Notes under the pieces: model-generated | What the model was told of the DNA's origin: nothing | Seen by the model: only the letters and a program-made list of their open reading frames with translations | Databases searched by the model: none | DNA from: CAYUVF01 sp964448045 | GTDB taxonomy: Bacteria; Bacteroidota; Rhodothermia; Rhodothermales; Salinibacteraceae | Assembly: GCA_964448045.1 (NCBI GenBank) | Contig: CAYUVF010000083.1 | Coordinates: 1 to 12,424 of the forward strand | Direction: 5' to 3' | DNA length: 12,424 bases | Translations under genes and position numbers: made by a program | Shown: positions 1 through 6,809 of the stretch, piece by piece | Layout: each line of letters begins with the position of its first letter | How positions within the stretch are numbered: position 1 is the first letter of the stretch

Positions 1-102
1 GCGGGTCTCGGCGTGTACGTGTGGGGCGAGCGGCTCTCGCGACTCAATAAAATCGGACTCGGGCTGGCTGTGATTGCGCTGATTCTTCTGAATATTCGAT
101 AG
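1..102 (+). CDS. C-terminal end of a small drug/metabolite-transporter-like membrane protein (partial)
   Basis: Only the last 33 codons are present; the frame is open from base 1 to a TAG at 100-102. The residues have the usual ending of EamA/DMT or SMR-type transporters: a short loop with Gly-Glu-Arg-Leu-Ser (residues 9-13 of the fragment), then a final hydrophobic helix of about 18 residues rich in Leu, Ile, Val and Gly, ending Leu-Leu-Asn-Ile-Arg. The loop plus last helix matches the family pattern in which a 'GE.LS' motif precedes the last membrane span. The substrate cannot be inferred. The stop lies 9 nt before the next start on the same strand, so the two may be co-transcribed. Another multi-span membrane protein with a similar ending cannot be excluded because so little is visible. 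Confidence 0.55.
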   Translation, partial: AGLGVYVWGERLSRLNKIGLGLAVIALILLNIR

Positions 103-111
103 ACAAATCAC

Positions 112-813
112 GTGACGCAATCGGTGCGCAAGCAGATCGGGTGGGCGGCCCTGGCGCTGGTGCTAATCGGCGGCGGGGTGCTCTTGGGCCGGATGCAGAC
201 GGCCGAGGTGGAGCCACGGGTTCAGCGTACGGTCATTACGACGATCCAGCAGGAGGCTGGCGCTGCGTTTTACGTGACGGGCACCCTCGATCTGATTGCG
301 ACGGAGACAGTGCGCCGCACCGAAACGGCGTTCCCCACGCTCATGCGTATCCTCCGTACGGCGCAGCCCAGCTGGCCCATCTTCGGGCAGGGCACGGTCA
401 CGGTCACGGTCCGGGTGCCGGGGCGCGTGTCGTACGGGTTCGTGGTCGATGACCTCGCAGCCGAAGATATCCGCGTGGCGGAGGCGGGCACGGTCAGCGT
501 GCAACTCCCGCCACTGCAGGTCTATGCCGTCGAGCCCGATCTCGCGAAGCTCGCGGTGAAGACGGAGTCATCGAGCTGGCTCTGGGTGAGCGAGGCGCAG
601 ATCGAAGTCACCGAGCAGGAGGCCCTCACGGGCGTACAGCGGGCGTTGCGCCGGCAGGCCGAAACGCACCTGCGTGAGGCCATGCAGCCCCGCGTCAACA
701 CAGCACGGGCACTGGAGCAGGTGCTCCGTCCGGCGCTCGAAGCCGCGGGGGTGGACGATCCGTCCTTCCGGATCCGGCTCGGCCCCGAGGTGGTGTTGGA
801 ACCGTCAGGGTGA
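112..813 (+). CDS. Membrane-anchored DUF4230-like protein
   Basis: The 233-residue protein starts with GTG. Residues 9-26 form an uncleaved hydrophobic anchor with no cysteine lipobox, so the rest probably faces the periplasm. From about residue 38 the pattern follows DUF4230: a Val-Ile-Thr-Thr-Ile stretch, a beta-rich segment with a Gly-Arg-Val-Ser-Tyr-Gly strand followed by Val-Asp-Asp-Leu (about 104-115), then a Val-Gln-Leu-Pro-Pro turn (about 130-134), and a C-terminal helical part with many Arg, Glu and Ala residues. The family has no established biochemical role and I assign none. GTG is chosen because the next in-frame ATG (residue 28) would remove the anchor. No clear Shine-Dalgarno precedes it. 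It follows the preceding transporter-like gene by 9 nt; 357 non-coding bases follow. The family call is from remembered pattern, so it is moderate. Confidence 0.68.
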   Translation: MTQSVRKQIGWAALALVLIGGGVLLGRMQTAEVEPRVQRTVITTIQQEAGAAFYVTGTLDLIATETVRRTETAFPTLMRILRTAQPSWPIFGQGTVTVTVRVPGRVSYGFVVDDLAAEDIRVAEAGTVSVQLPPLQVYAVEPDLAKLAVKTESSSWLWVSEAQIEVTEQEALTGVQRALRRQAETHLREAMQPRVNTARALEQVLRPALEAAGVDDPSFRIRLGPEVVLEPSG

Positions 814-1170
814 CCGGATGGCCTCGTGCGATGCTCGCGGTGAAGCAGGGGTAGAGCACGTGGATGGCTACTTGGATGTGGATGGTCACTTGGATTAGGG
901 GCGCGGTCCCTCCGATACGAAGTTGAAATCCGTCGTTGAGGACATCGGGACGGATGCGAAAGGATCGCGAAACCGGATTGTGTCCCCGCCGAAGACCGGA
1001 TCTCGCGATGCGCGCCACCGTATCACAACTTTCAACATTGACTGAAACTGCAGTCGTCCAGATGGGTTGGCCTCCACACCCGAACAAATAGCGGCCTACC
1101 CGATAGACGTTGCGGACTTCCACTTGCCGCCGACGCCGGAGGTGGGCGGCTCACGCAAACGGCTACCGCT
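814..1170. other. Intergenic spacer with small repeat and weak hairpin
   Basis: No credible gene lies in these 357 bases: the short open frames on both strands have no family-like sequence and mostly run out of, or overlap, the flanking genes. It contains an 18-bp tandem duplication (860-895) and an imperfect inverted repeat at about 964-1010 (ATCGCGA ... TCGCGAT, with CCGG partly pairing inside) that lacks a T-run. A promoter for the gene at 1171 presumably lies here, but I see no convincing motif. Confidence 0.6.
860..895. repeat. Two-copy 18-bp tandem direct repeat
   Basis: Unit 1 (860-877) and unit 2 (878-895) share 16 of 18 bases; the only difference is CT versus TC at the ninth and tenth positions. 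It lies 47 nt after the stop of the DUF4230-like gene. Read in one frame it gives two near-identical hexapeptides (Val-Asp-Gly-Tyr/His-Leu-Asp), but that frame overlaps the upstream gene and is probably not translated. Confidence 0.8.
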
Positions 1171-1815
1171 ATGGATCCCGCCGACATTCGGGACGCCGAC
1201 GTTTCGTATATCGACACGCCGTATGGCATTTTTACGGCGGCTGGTGTCTGGTTTCATACGACCGAAGAGGCGCTCCGCAAATACGCAGCGCCCGTGTTAA
1301 ACCAAGTGTCGTTAAGCGCGCTCATCGAGTGGGCTGAAGTCTGGATTCGCTCGCCTCAACTGATGACGCTCTGGGGGCTTCCGGTGTTACTTTTGGTGAT
1401 GCCTCCGGGCGTTGCCATTGGCGTGGCGCTGGTCGTGTATGCGGCCACGGCGCTGCTGAGCCCGGCGGCGGTGCATCCACTGGCGGCGCGGGTTTTGAGC
1501 GCCTCCGACGTGGTCGCCGTTCAGGGTATCTTCTACGTGTTTATGTTAAGCATCCTCGCGGCGCAGGAGCAGTTGATGGCTGTGGTCGTAGGGTTGGTCG
1601 GGTTTATTCTGCTGCGGTGGCGTCTCATCGAGAAGGCACTGAATCCAGTGATCCAGCCGCTTTTGGAGCGGTGGTATCCGCTTCCGGTGGCCGATCAAAT
1701 CCTGCGTGCATTCATCATCCGGACGGCAGTCCAGCACCAGCTCGATCTGCCCCAGGTGGAGGCCATCGAGAACGAAATTCTTGACAACTGGCGCTCCAAG
1801 CAGCGTCAATCGTAA
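1171..1815 (+). CDS. Conserved-looking integral membrane protein of unknown function
   Basis: The 214-residue protein is not recognised. Residues 1-60 are soluble and include a Tyr-Ile-Asp-Thr-Pro-Tyr-Gly segment (13-19). Hydrophobic stretches lie at about 65-97 (one or two spans, broken by Pro-Pro at 78-79), 113-130 and 135-150. The tail from 151 is amphipathic and charged, ending in a Glu-rich helix and a basic Ser-Lys-Gln-Arg-Gln-Ser end. No catalytic motif is visible. Its codon use resembles that of its neighbours, and it ends 10 nt before the histidine phosphatase start, which suggests one transcript running into menF and menD. A link with menaquinone metabolism is therefore possible but rests only on position. 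The ATG at 1171 is the first good start; a GGAGG at about 1138 is too far upstream to serve it. Confidence 0.72.
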   Translation: MDPADIRDADVSYIDTPYGIFTAAGVWFHTTEEALRKYAAPVLNQVSLSALIEWAEVWIRSPQLMTLWGLPVLLLVMPPGVAIGVALVVYAATALLSPAAVHPLAARVLSASDVVAVQGIFYVFMLSILAAQEQLMAVVVGLVGFILLRWRLIEKALNPVIQPLLERWYPLPVADQILRAFIIRTAVQHQLDLPQVEAIENEILDNWRSKQRQS

Positions 1816-1825
1816 CCCCCTCTAC

Positions 1826-2485
1826 ATGACTGTAACGAATTCTGAGCCGACGCACTTTTATTTCGTTCGACACGGCGAGACGGAGTACAACCGTCGACGC
1901 ATCGTTCAGGGCAGTGGCATCGACAGCGTGCTGAACAACCGGGGCCGCGCCCAGGTGAGCGCGCTGGCAGGGCGCCTGTCCGATGTTCCGTTCGATGCGA
2001 TCTATGCCAGTCCGCTCCGTCGAACACGGCAGACGACGGCGATTATCGCCGAGCGTCAGGCCGAGGTTCCTGTTCAGTACCTCGCCGATCTGAAGGAGAT
2101 GGCCTGGGGCGTGTACGAAGGTGAGCCGCCCTCGCCGGAACGCAACCGCGCGCTCGATGCCATCAAGCAGCGTTGGCGCGAGGGGGCGTTCGACGAGCGG
2201 ATTGAAGGAGGCGAATCTGCCCGTGAGGTGGAGGCGCGGGCCCGCCGCGCTGTCGACCAGATCCTCGGTCAGGAGCAGGGGCGGACGGTGCTCGTGGTCA
2301 CGCACGGGCGCTTCCTGCGCATTGCGCTGGCGTCGCTGCTCGACGATTACGAACTCCATCAGATGCATCAGATCCCGCACTCCAACACCGCCGTCAACCG
2401 GGTTGTGCACGAGCGGGGGCGGTTCCGCGCGGATCTCATCAATTGTACGGCACACCTGGAATCCCACTCAAACGAAATCGCCTGA
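1826..2485 (+). CDS. Histidine phosphatase (phosphoglycerate mutase-like) family protein
   Basis: The 219-residue, probably cytoplasmic phosphatase belongs to histidine phosphatase branch 1. The N-terminal Phe-Val-Arg-His-Gly-Glu-Thr motif gives Arg15 and the phospho-acceptor His16. Ala-Ser-Pro-Leu-Arg-Arg-Thr (61-67) gives the second phosphate-binding arginine. Leu-Lys-Glu-Met (89-92), then Gly-Val-Tyr-Glu-Gly, gives the likely catalytic acid Glu91. Val-Thr-His-Gly-Arg (158-162) gives the second active-site His160. All core residues are intact. The substrate cannot be told from sequence; relatives include phosphoglycerate mutases, alpha-ribazole phosphatase and sugar or nucleotide phosphatases. 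The frame is open further upstream, but the ATG at 1826 is preferred because it places the RHGE motif at the usual distance from the N-terminus and avoids overlap with the preceding gene. menF follows after 23 nt. No menaquinone step needs such a phosphatase, so co-location is suggestive only. Confidence 0.93.
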   Translation: MTVTNSEPTHFYFVRHGETEYNRRRIVQGSGIDSVLNNRGRAQVSALAGRLSDVPFDAIYASPLRRTRQTTAIIAERQAEVPVQYLADLKEMAWGVYEGEPPSPERNRALDAIKQRWREGAFDERIEGGESAREVEARARRAVDQILGQEQGRTVLVVTHGRFLRIALASLLDDYELHQMHQIPHSNTAVNRVVHERGRFRADLINCTAHLESHSNEIA

Positions 2486-2508
2486 GCCCTGGCCGCCCTG
2501 CACCGATT

Positions 2509-3915
2509 ATGCTGGAGTACGAGAATGCATGTGTGGACGAGCAGCGCGCCGAGCTGGCGCCTGGGCAAGGGGCCCTGGCCGAGCGGGTTCAGCGCGCGCT
2601 CGCTCAGGTCAACGGAGCGGGGCCGCGCATCCTCCGCCTGACGCAGCCGGTCGATCCGGTCGATCCGCTCGTGTGGCTTCGGGCACAGGCGACCTCCGAG
2701 AAGCTCTACTGGTCGGGCCGCCAGACGGGCACGGCCGTGGCCGGCGCCGGCGTGGCGGATGTGATTACCCCCGCTGGGGCGCCGCTTGACGTTGCGGCCC
2801 TTCAAGAGCAGCTGGCCCGGCGCTGGGCGCAGGCGGGCGGTACGCCGGTGCGCTACTATGGCGGGCTGCGCTTCGACGACGAGCGGCTGGACCGCGCCGA
2901 TCGATGGGCTGCGTTCGGGACGGGGCGGTTTGTGCTGCCGCGCGTGGAGCTCCGCACCGATGGGCAAACAGCCACGCTGGCGTGCCATCTGGTGCTCCCG
3001 CGCGATACTGCAGCTCCTGCCGAGATCCGGCATACCCTGGACACGCTGGTAGATCCCCCGGCCGAGCCCGTCGGCCGGTTGCCATCCGCCACGGCTCGCA
3101 CCGATGCCCCGCACCGCGCCGGGTGGATCGAGAGCGTGGAGTGGGTCCTGCAGGCGATTGCGGCCGATCGCCTCGAAAAGGTAGTGCTGGCGCGGCGCTC
3201 GACGTTCGATTTTCGCCGGACGCTGGATCCACTGGCGATCCTCCAGCGCGTGCAGGACACGACGCCGGAATGCTTCCACTTTGCGTTTCAGCCGGAAGGG
3301 GGGAGCGCCTTCGTGGGCGCCTCGCCCGAGCGCCTCTTTCGCCAGGTGGGCCGGCGCGTGCGCACCGAGGCCGTGGCGGGCACCCGCTCGCGCGGCGACT
3401 CCGACCAGGCCGATGAGGCGCTTCGGGAGGAGCTTCTCGCCAGCGAAAAAGATCGCCGCGAGCATGCCTTCGTACAGGATACGATCGAGCAGGTGCTGGA
3501 GTCGCTCTGCACCCGCGTCGAGCTCAACCATCCCCCTGCCGAAATGAAGCTGGCACGCGGGCGGCATCTGCGCTCCCGGCTCGAAGGAACGCTGCAGGAT
3601 GGGGTTACTCCGCTCGATCTCTTGGACGCCCTGCACCCCACGCCGGCCGTGGGCGGCGTCCCGGCCGAGGCAGCCCGCGCGGCCATCCGAGCACAGGAGC
3701 CGTTTGACCGGGGCTGGTACGCCGGGCCCGTCGGATGGATCGAGCCGGAGGCCGCCGAGTTTGCCGTGGCGATTCGCTGCGGGCTCGTGCGCGGCGCCCA
3801 GCTGGATCTCTATTCCGGCGCCGGCCTTGTCGAGGGATCGGTGCCGGAGCAAGAGTGGGATGAGATCGAGCAGAAGATCGGCGACTTCGCAGCGGTGCTC
3901 GGACTTAGCGCCTGA
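2509..3915 (+). CDS. menF: Isochorismate synthase, menaquinone-specific
   Basis: The enzyme isomerises chorismate to isochorismate, the committed step of the classical menaquinone pathway, using Mg2+ in the cytoplasm. The 468-residue length suits MenF/EntC-type proteins. The N-terminal half has the substrate-domain strand Leu-Tyr-Trp-Ser-Gly (66-70). The chorismate-binding domain runs from about 203 to the end: Lys-Val-Val-Leu-Ala-Arg (224-229, general base Lys224), Gly-Ala-Ser-Pro-Glu-Arg-Leu (270-276, general acid Glu274), Ala-Gly-Thr-Arg-Ser-Arg-Gly (290-296), Ser-Glu-Lys-Asp-Arg (312-316), Leu-His-Pro-Thr-Pro-Ala-Val-Gly-Gly (375-383) and Gly-Ala-Gly-Leu-Val-Glu-Gly-Ser (437-444). Lys and Glu lie 50 residues apart, as in EntC. 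Pathway context (menD begins 4 nt after the stop) favours MenF over salicylate or anthranilate synthases. The ATG at 2509 is preferred; an in-frame ATG at 2443 would overlap the phosphatase gene and add 22 unusual residues. Confidence 0.96.
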   Translation: MLEYENACVDEQRAELAPGQGALAERVQRALAQVNGAGPRILRLTQPVDPVDPLVWLRAQATSEKLYWSGRQTGTAVAGAGVADVITPAGAPLDVAALQEQLARRWAQAGGTPVRYYGGLRFDDERLDRADRWAAFGTGRFVLPRVELRTDGQTATLACHLVLPRDTAAPAEIRHTLDTLVDPPAEPVGRLPSATARTDAPHRAGWIESVEWVLQAIAADRLEKVVLARRSTFDFRRTLDPLAILQRVQDTTPECFHFAFQPEGGSAFVGASPERLFRQVGRRVRTEAVAGTRSRGDSDQADEALREELLASEKDRREHAFVQDTIEQVLESLCTRVELNHPPAEMKLARGRHLRSRLEGTLQDGVTPLDLLDALHPTPAVGGVPAEAARAAIRAQEPFDRGWYAGPVGWIEPEAAEFAVAIRCGLVRGAQLDLYSGAGLVEGSVPEQEWDEIEQKIGDFAAVLGLSA

Positions 3916-3919
3916 TCCC

Positions 3920-5716
3920 ATGGAGCCTCCGTCGTCCGATCCCGAATCGCTCCGTCATGCTCCGAACCTCAACCATCTCTGGGCGCAGTGGCTCATCGAG
4001 GAGCTGGTGCGCAGCGGCGTCCGCACCGCCTTCATCGCGCCGGGCTCGCGCTCCACGCCGCTCACCACGGCCGCCGCCCGCCATCCGCACATGCGGACCA
4101 TCGTCCACATCGACGAGCGGGGGACGGCGTTTGCGGCGCTGGGCTTCGGGCGCGCGACGGGCCGCCCGGCTGCCTGGATCACGACCTCGGGCACGGCCGT
4201 CGCGAACGGATGGCCCGCCGTCGTCGAGGCGTCCACCGATGGCGTGCCGATGCTCCTGCTGACGGCCGATCGCCCGCCCGAATTGCGCGACACCGCCGCG
4301 AATCAGACCATCGACCAGGTCAAGCTCTTCGGCGAGTACGTCCGCTGGCAGTTCGATCTGCCGGCGCCCACGCGCGATATCGATCCGGCGATGGTGCTCA
4401 CGACCGCCGATCAGGCGGTGCACCGCGCCCGCCGGACGCCGCCCGGGCCGGTTCACCTGAATTGCATGTTTCGCAAGCCGCTCGCGCCGCTGGACGACGG
4501 CCAGGACGACGCGGAGTACACTGCCGAGCTGATGGGCTGGGCTGCCGCCGATGTGCCGTACACGCGCTATCCGCGCCCAACGCAGACGCCTGATGCCGCG
4601 TCGATTCAGCGGGTAGCCGAGGCCATTGAAGGCATCTCGCGCGGGGTGCTCGTGGCCGGGCGGCTCACCTCGGCAGCGGAGCGCAGGGCGGTCTGCCGAT
4701 GTGCCGATCATCTCGGCTGGCCGGTGCTGCCGGATGGCACGTCGGGCCTGCGGCTCGGTGCGGATTGGACGCCGGCGCGCATCGCGCACGTCGATCAGCT
4801 GCTGGCGAGCGCGGCGTTTCGGGCCGACCAGGCGCCCAAGGCGGTGCTGCACGTCGGCGGACGCTTTGTGTCGAAGCGGCTGCGCCAGTTTATCACCGCA
4901 GCTCATCCCGAGCCCCTGATCGTCGCCCGCCCCGATCCGTCGCGGATCGACCCGGCGCATCAGGTCACCCAGCATATCGAGACGGATGTCGAGCCATTCT
5001 GCACCGCGCTGTGTGAACAGATAGCGGCACGCGATGCGACGAAGGTGACGGATTGGCTCGCGGCATGGCAGCAGGCGGAGCACCGCGCAGCAGCCGCGCT
5101 GGATGCGTTTGTTGATACGGAAGAATCCCTCAGCGAGCCGCTGCTGGCCCGAATGGTTGCCCGGCACATCCCGCCCGATCAAGCCCTCGTGCTGGCGAGC
5201 AGCATGCCCGTGCGCGACATGCAGCGCTACGGTGATGCCGAGGCGGCGGCGGTGCCCGTGTTTGCCAACCGCGGCGCCAGCGGCATCGATGGCACCGTGG
5301 CGACGGCCGCGGGGGTGGCCCTGGCGCGATCGGCACCGGCGACGCTCGTGGTTGGCGATCTGGCCCTGCTGCACGACCTCAACTCGCTGCAGATGCTCCG
5401 GCAGGCGCCCGTCATCGTCGTTGCGATCAACAACGACGGCGGCGGCATCTTCCACTTCCTACCGATCGCCGAGGTCGACGATGTGTTCGAGCCGTACTTC
5501 GCCACGCCGCAGGGCCGCACCTTCGCCTCCGCTGCGGCGATGTTCGATCTGCCGTATGCCCGGCCGTCGACGCCCGATGCCTTCATCGACGCCTACCGAT
5601 CGGCCTGCGCGAGCGGCACGTCTGCCCTGATCGAGGTGCGCACCGATCGGAACGAGAATCGCGATCTGCATGCGGAGCTGGAGCGGCGCATTGCCAGAGC
5701 CATCATCCCGGACTGA
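3920..5716 (+). CDS. menD: 2-succinyl-5-enolpyruvyl-6-hydroxy-3-cyclohexene-1-carboxylate synthase (SEPHCHC synthase)
   Basis: This ThDP- and Mg2+-dependent cytoplasmic enzyme decarboxylates 2-oxoglutarate and adds the resulting succinyl semialdehyde unit to isochorismate. The 598-residue length is usual for MenD. The N-terminal PYR domain holds Pro-Gly-Ser-Arg-Ser-Thr-Pro-Leu (41-48), His-Ile-Asp-Glu-Arg-Gly (63-68, with Glu66 the cofactor-activating glutamate), Thr-Ser-Gly-Thr-Ala-Val-Ala-Asn (89-96) and Thr-Ala-Asp-Arg-Pro-Pro-Glu-Leu-Arg (115-123). The C-terminal PP domain has Asn-Arg-Gly-Ala-Ser-Gly-Ile-Asp-Gly (450-458) and the metal/ThDP motif Gly-Asp-Leu-Ala-Leu-Leu-His-Asp (479-486) ending in Asn-Asn-Asp-Gly-Gly-Gly-Ile-Phe (504-511). 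All are intact. The start 4 nt after menF indicates translational coupling; an upstream open stretch in the same frame overlaps menF and is ignored. The 3' end faces the hydrolase gene with only 3 bp between stops, leaving no room for a terminator. Confidence 0.97.
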   Translation: MEPPSSDPESLRHAPNLNHLWAQWLIEELVRSGVRTAFIAPGSRSTPLTTAAARHPHMRTIVHIDERGTAFAALGFGRATGRPAAWITTSGTAVANGWPAVVEASTDGVPMLLLTADRPPELRDTAANQTIDQVKLFGEYVRWQFDLPAPTRDIDPAMVLTTADQAVHRARRTPPGPVHLNCMFRKPLAPLDDGQDDAEYTAELMGWAAADVPYTRYPRPTQTPDAASIQRVAEAIEGISRGVLVAGRLTSAAERRAVCRCADHLGWPVLPDGTSGLRLGADWTPARIAHVDQLLASAAFRADQAPKAVLHVGGRFVSKRLRQFITAAHPEPLIVARPDPSRIDPAHQVTQHIETDVEPFCTALCEQIAARDATKVTDWLAAWQQAEHRAAAALDAFVDTEESLSEPLLARMVARHIPPDQALVLASSMPVRDMQRYGDAEAAAVPVFANRGASGIDGTVATAAGVALARSAPATLVVGDLALLHDLNSLQMLRQAPVIVVAINNDGGGIFHFLPIAEVDDVFEPYFATPQGRTFASAAAMFDLPYARPSTPDAFIDAYRSACASGTSALIEVRTDRNENRDLHAELERRIARAIIPD

Positions 5717-5719
5717 GGG

Positions 5720-6631
5720 TCACTCCGCGGTGCCTTTCTGCTCGCGGTAGACGGCGCGGATGCAGCCCGCGAGGGGAATCGGCCAGCCGTCGAGGTTGTG
5801 CTCCTCAAAGCCGGGCAGGATCGTCCGATCGGCCAGCGTGGGGAGCGACTGCTCCTCGGCGATGCCCTGGTGGACGAACTCGAGCAATCCGCTGAGGAAG
5901 TCGCGCATCACCAGCAGATCGGCGCGGGTGCCGGTGATGCCGTGGCGCGGCGCACCGTGGCCGAAGATGAAGACGGTGTCGTCGGTGTACGTGGCGTGGA
6001 GCTGTTCGAGCGCGTCGATCCAGCCGACCGTCGAGGCGCCGCCGGGCACGTCGATGAAGGGGTAGACCCGGTTGAAGACGAGGTCGCCCACGTGCACGAC
6101 GTTGGCGTTCTGGAAGTGAATCACTGCGTCGCCGCCGGTATGGGCCGGGCCGAAGTACGTCACCCGCACCGTCTCGTCGCCGAAGTCGGCGCTCCATTCG
6201 GTGGTGAACGTTTCGCTGGCGTAGGTTTGCGCATCGGCGGTGCCGCGCTGCTCGGCCGATCGGCGCTGGAAGACGGGCACGTTCTGGTGGGCGACGATCC
6301 GCTCGGCGTGGGGCGCGAAGACGCCGTTCCCGCCCGTGTGGTCGCCGTGGTGGTGGGTGTTGATGACCGCGTCGAGGGTCGAGCGGGACGTCCGCTCTTG
6401 CAGTCCGCTCCAGCATGCGCGGGCCGGGTCGGGCGACTGCGTATCGACCACGACGAGCGCGTCATCCGACGCGAGCCAGCCGATCGTCCCGCCCTGCTGG
6501 GTGTAGGTGCCCACGTTGCGGCGCAGCGTCTCGAACGTGCCATTCGCGGGCGCGGAGTAGGCGAATCGGGCAAGCGGCGTGGCGGCGAGGGCCGTGCCGC
6601 TCAGGCGGAGGAACGCGCGTCGGGAGAGCAT
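5720..6631 (-). CDS. Exported metallo-beta-lactamase-fold hydrolase with twin-arginine-type signal
   Basis: The 303-residue protein opens Met-Leu-Ser-Arg-Arg-Ala-Phe-Leu-Arg-Leu, a twin-arginine motif (Arg4-Arg5) before a hydrophobic, Ala-rich segment ending near residue 27, so Tat export of a folded metalloenzyme is likely. The MBL fold follows: Thr-His-His-His-Gly-Asp-His (92-98; metal ligands His93, His95, Asp97, His98), Ala-His-Thr-Gly-Gly-Asp (163-168; His164), Gly-Asp-Leu-Val-Phe (182-186; bridging Asp183) and Gly-His-Gly (224-226; His225). The ligand set is complete for two zinc ions. The substrate is unknown; lactonases, thioesterases, quinoprotein-associated hydrolases and B3-like lactamases share this outline. 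An in-frame ATG further upstream would bury the signal, so the ATG at 6631 is preferred. No Shine-Dalgarno is evident. It sits on the opposite strand inside the men locus, convergent with menD and divergent from menA. An exported enzyme is unlikely to replace a cytoplasmic Men step. Confidence 0.9.
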   Translation of the reverse strand: MLSRRAFLRLSGTALAATPLARFAYSAPANGTFETLRRNVGTYTQQGGTIGWLASDDALVVVDTQSPDPARACWSGLQERTSRSTLDAVINTHHHGDHTGGNGVFAPHAERIVAHQNVPVFQRRSAEQRGTADAQTYASETFTTEWSADFGDETVRVTYFGPAHTGGDAVIHFQNANVVHVGDLVFNRVYPFIDVPGGASTVGWIDALEQLHATYTDDTVFIFGHGAPRHGITGTRADLLVMRDFLSGLLEFVHQGIAEEQSLPTLADRTILPGFEEHNLDGWPIPLAGCIRAVYREQKGTAE

Positions 6632-6809
6632 GGCAATAGGGGGTGAGCGAGACAATCGACACTGGACCCTAACGTATGAAGTCACGGTGATGAAAGCCAG
6701 CGGCCGATCGTGAACAGATGGGAACGGATCGTCCCGTTGCGCCTTTTTAGCTCCCGCCGCCCGTTCGCGCGCCGGCATTCCGATTGGTTCGATCTGGTTT
6801 CAGCACGAC
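6632..6809. promoter_or_regulatory. Divergent intergenic region between the exported hydrolase and menA
   Basis: These 178 bases must carry the promoters for both genes, since they are transcribed away from each other. No clear promoter motif is visible for either strand. A small inverted repeat, AACGG ... CCGTT (6723-6738), is followed five bases later by five Ts (6744-6748) on the menA side. It looks like a weak attenuator or terminator, but the stem has only five pairs. Confidence 0.5.

Noticed and set aside
963..1012. Inverted repeat ATCGCGA ... TCGCGAT as a terminator or operator
   Set aside because: The arms are about 30 nt apart, the inner pairing is imperfect and there is no T-run; it is too weak to call.
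2368..3921. Long minus-strand open frame opposite menF
   Set aside because: It is an antisense shadow of a high-GC gene: Arg/His/Ala/Gly-rich with no domain pattern, while the plus strand encodes a canonical MenF.
3905..5455. Long minus-strand open frame opposite menD
   Set aside because: It has the same antisense composition and no family motif; the plus strand is an unmistakable MenD.
5798..6646. Plus-strand open frame opposite the MBL-fold gene
   Set aside because: It is Val/Gly/Asp/Arg-rich without motifs, whereas the minus strand has a signal peptide and the full zinc-ligand set.
6723..6748. Small hairpin plus Ts upstream of menA as an attenuator
   Set aside because: The stem is only five pairs and is separated from the Ts by five bases; likely chance.
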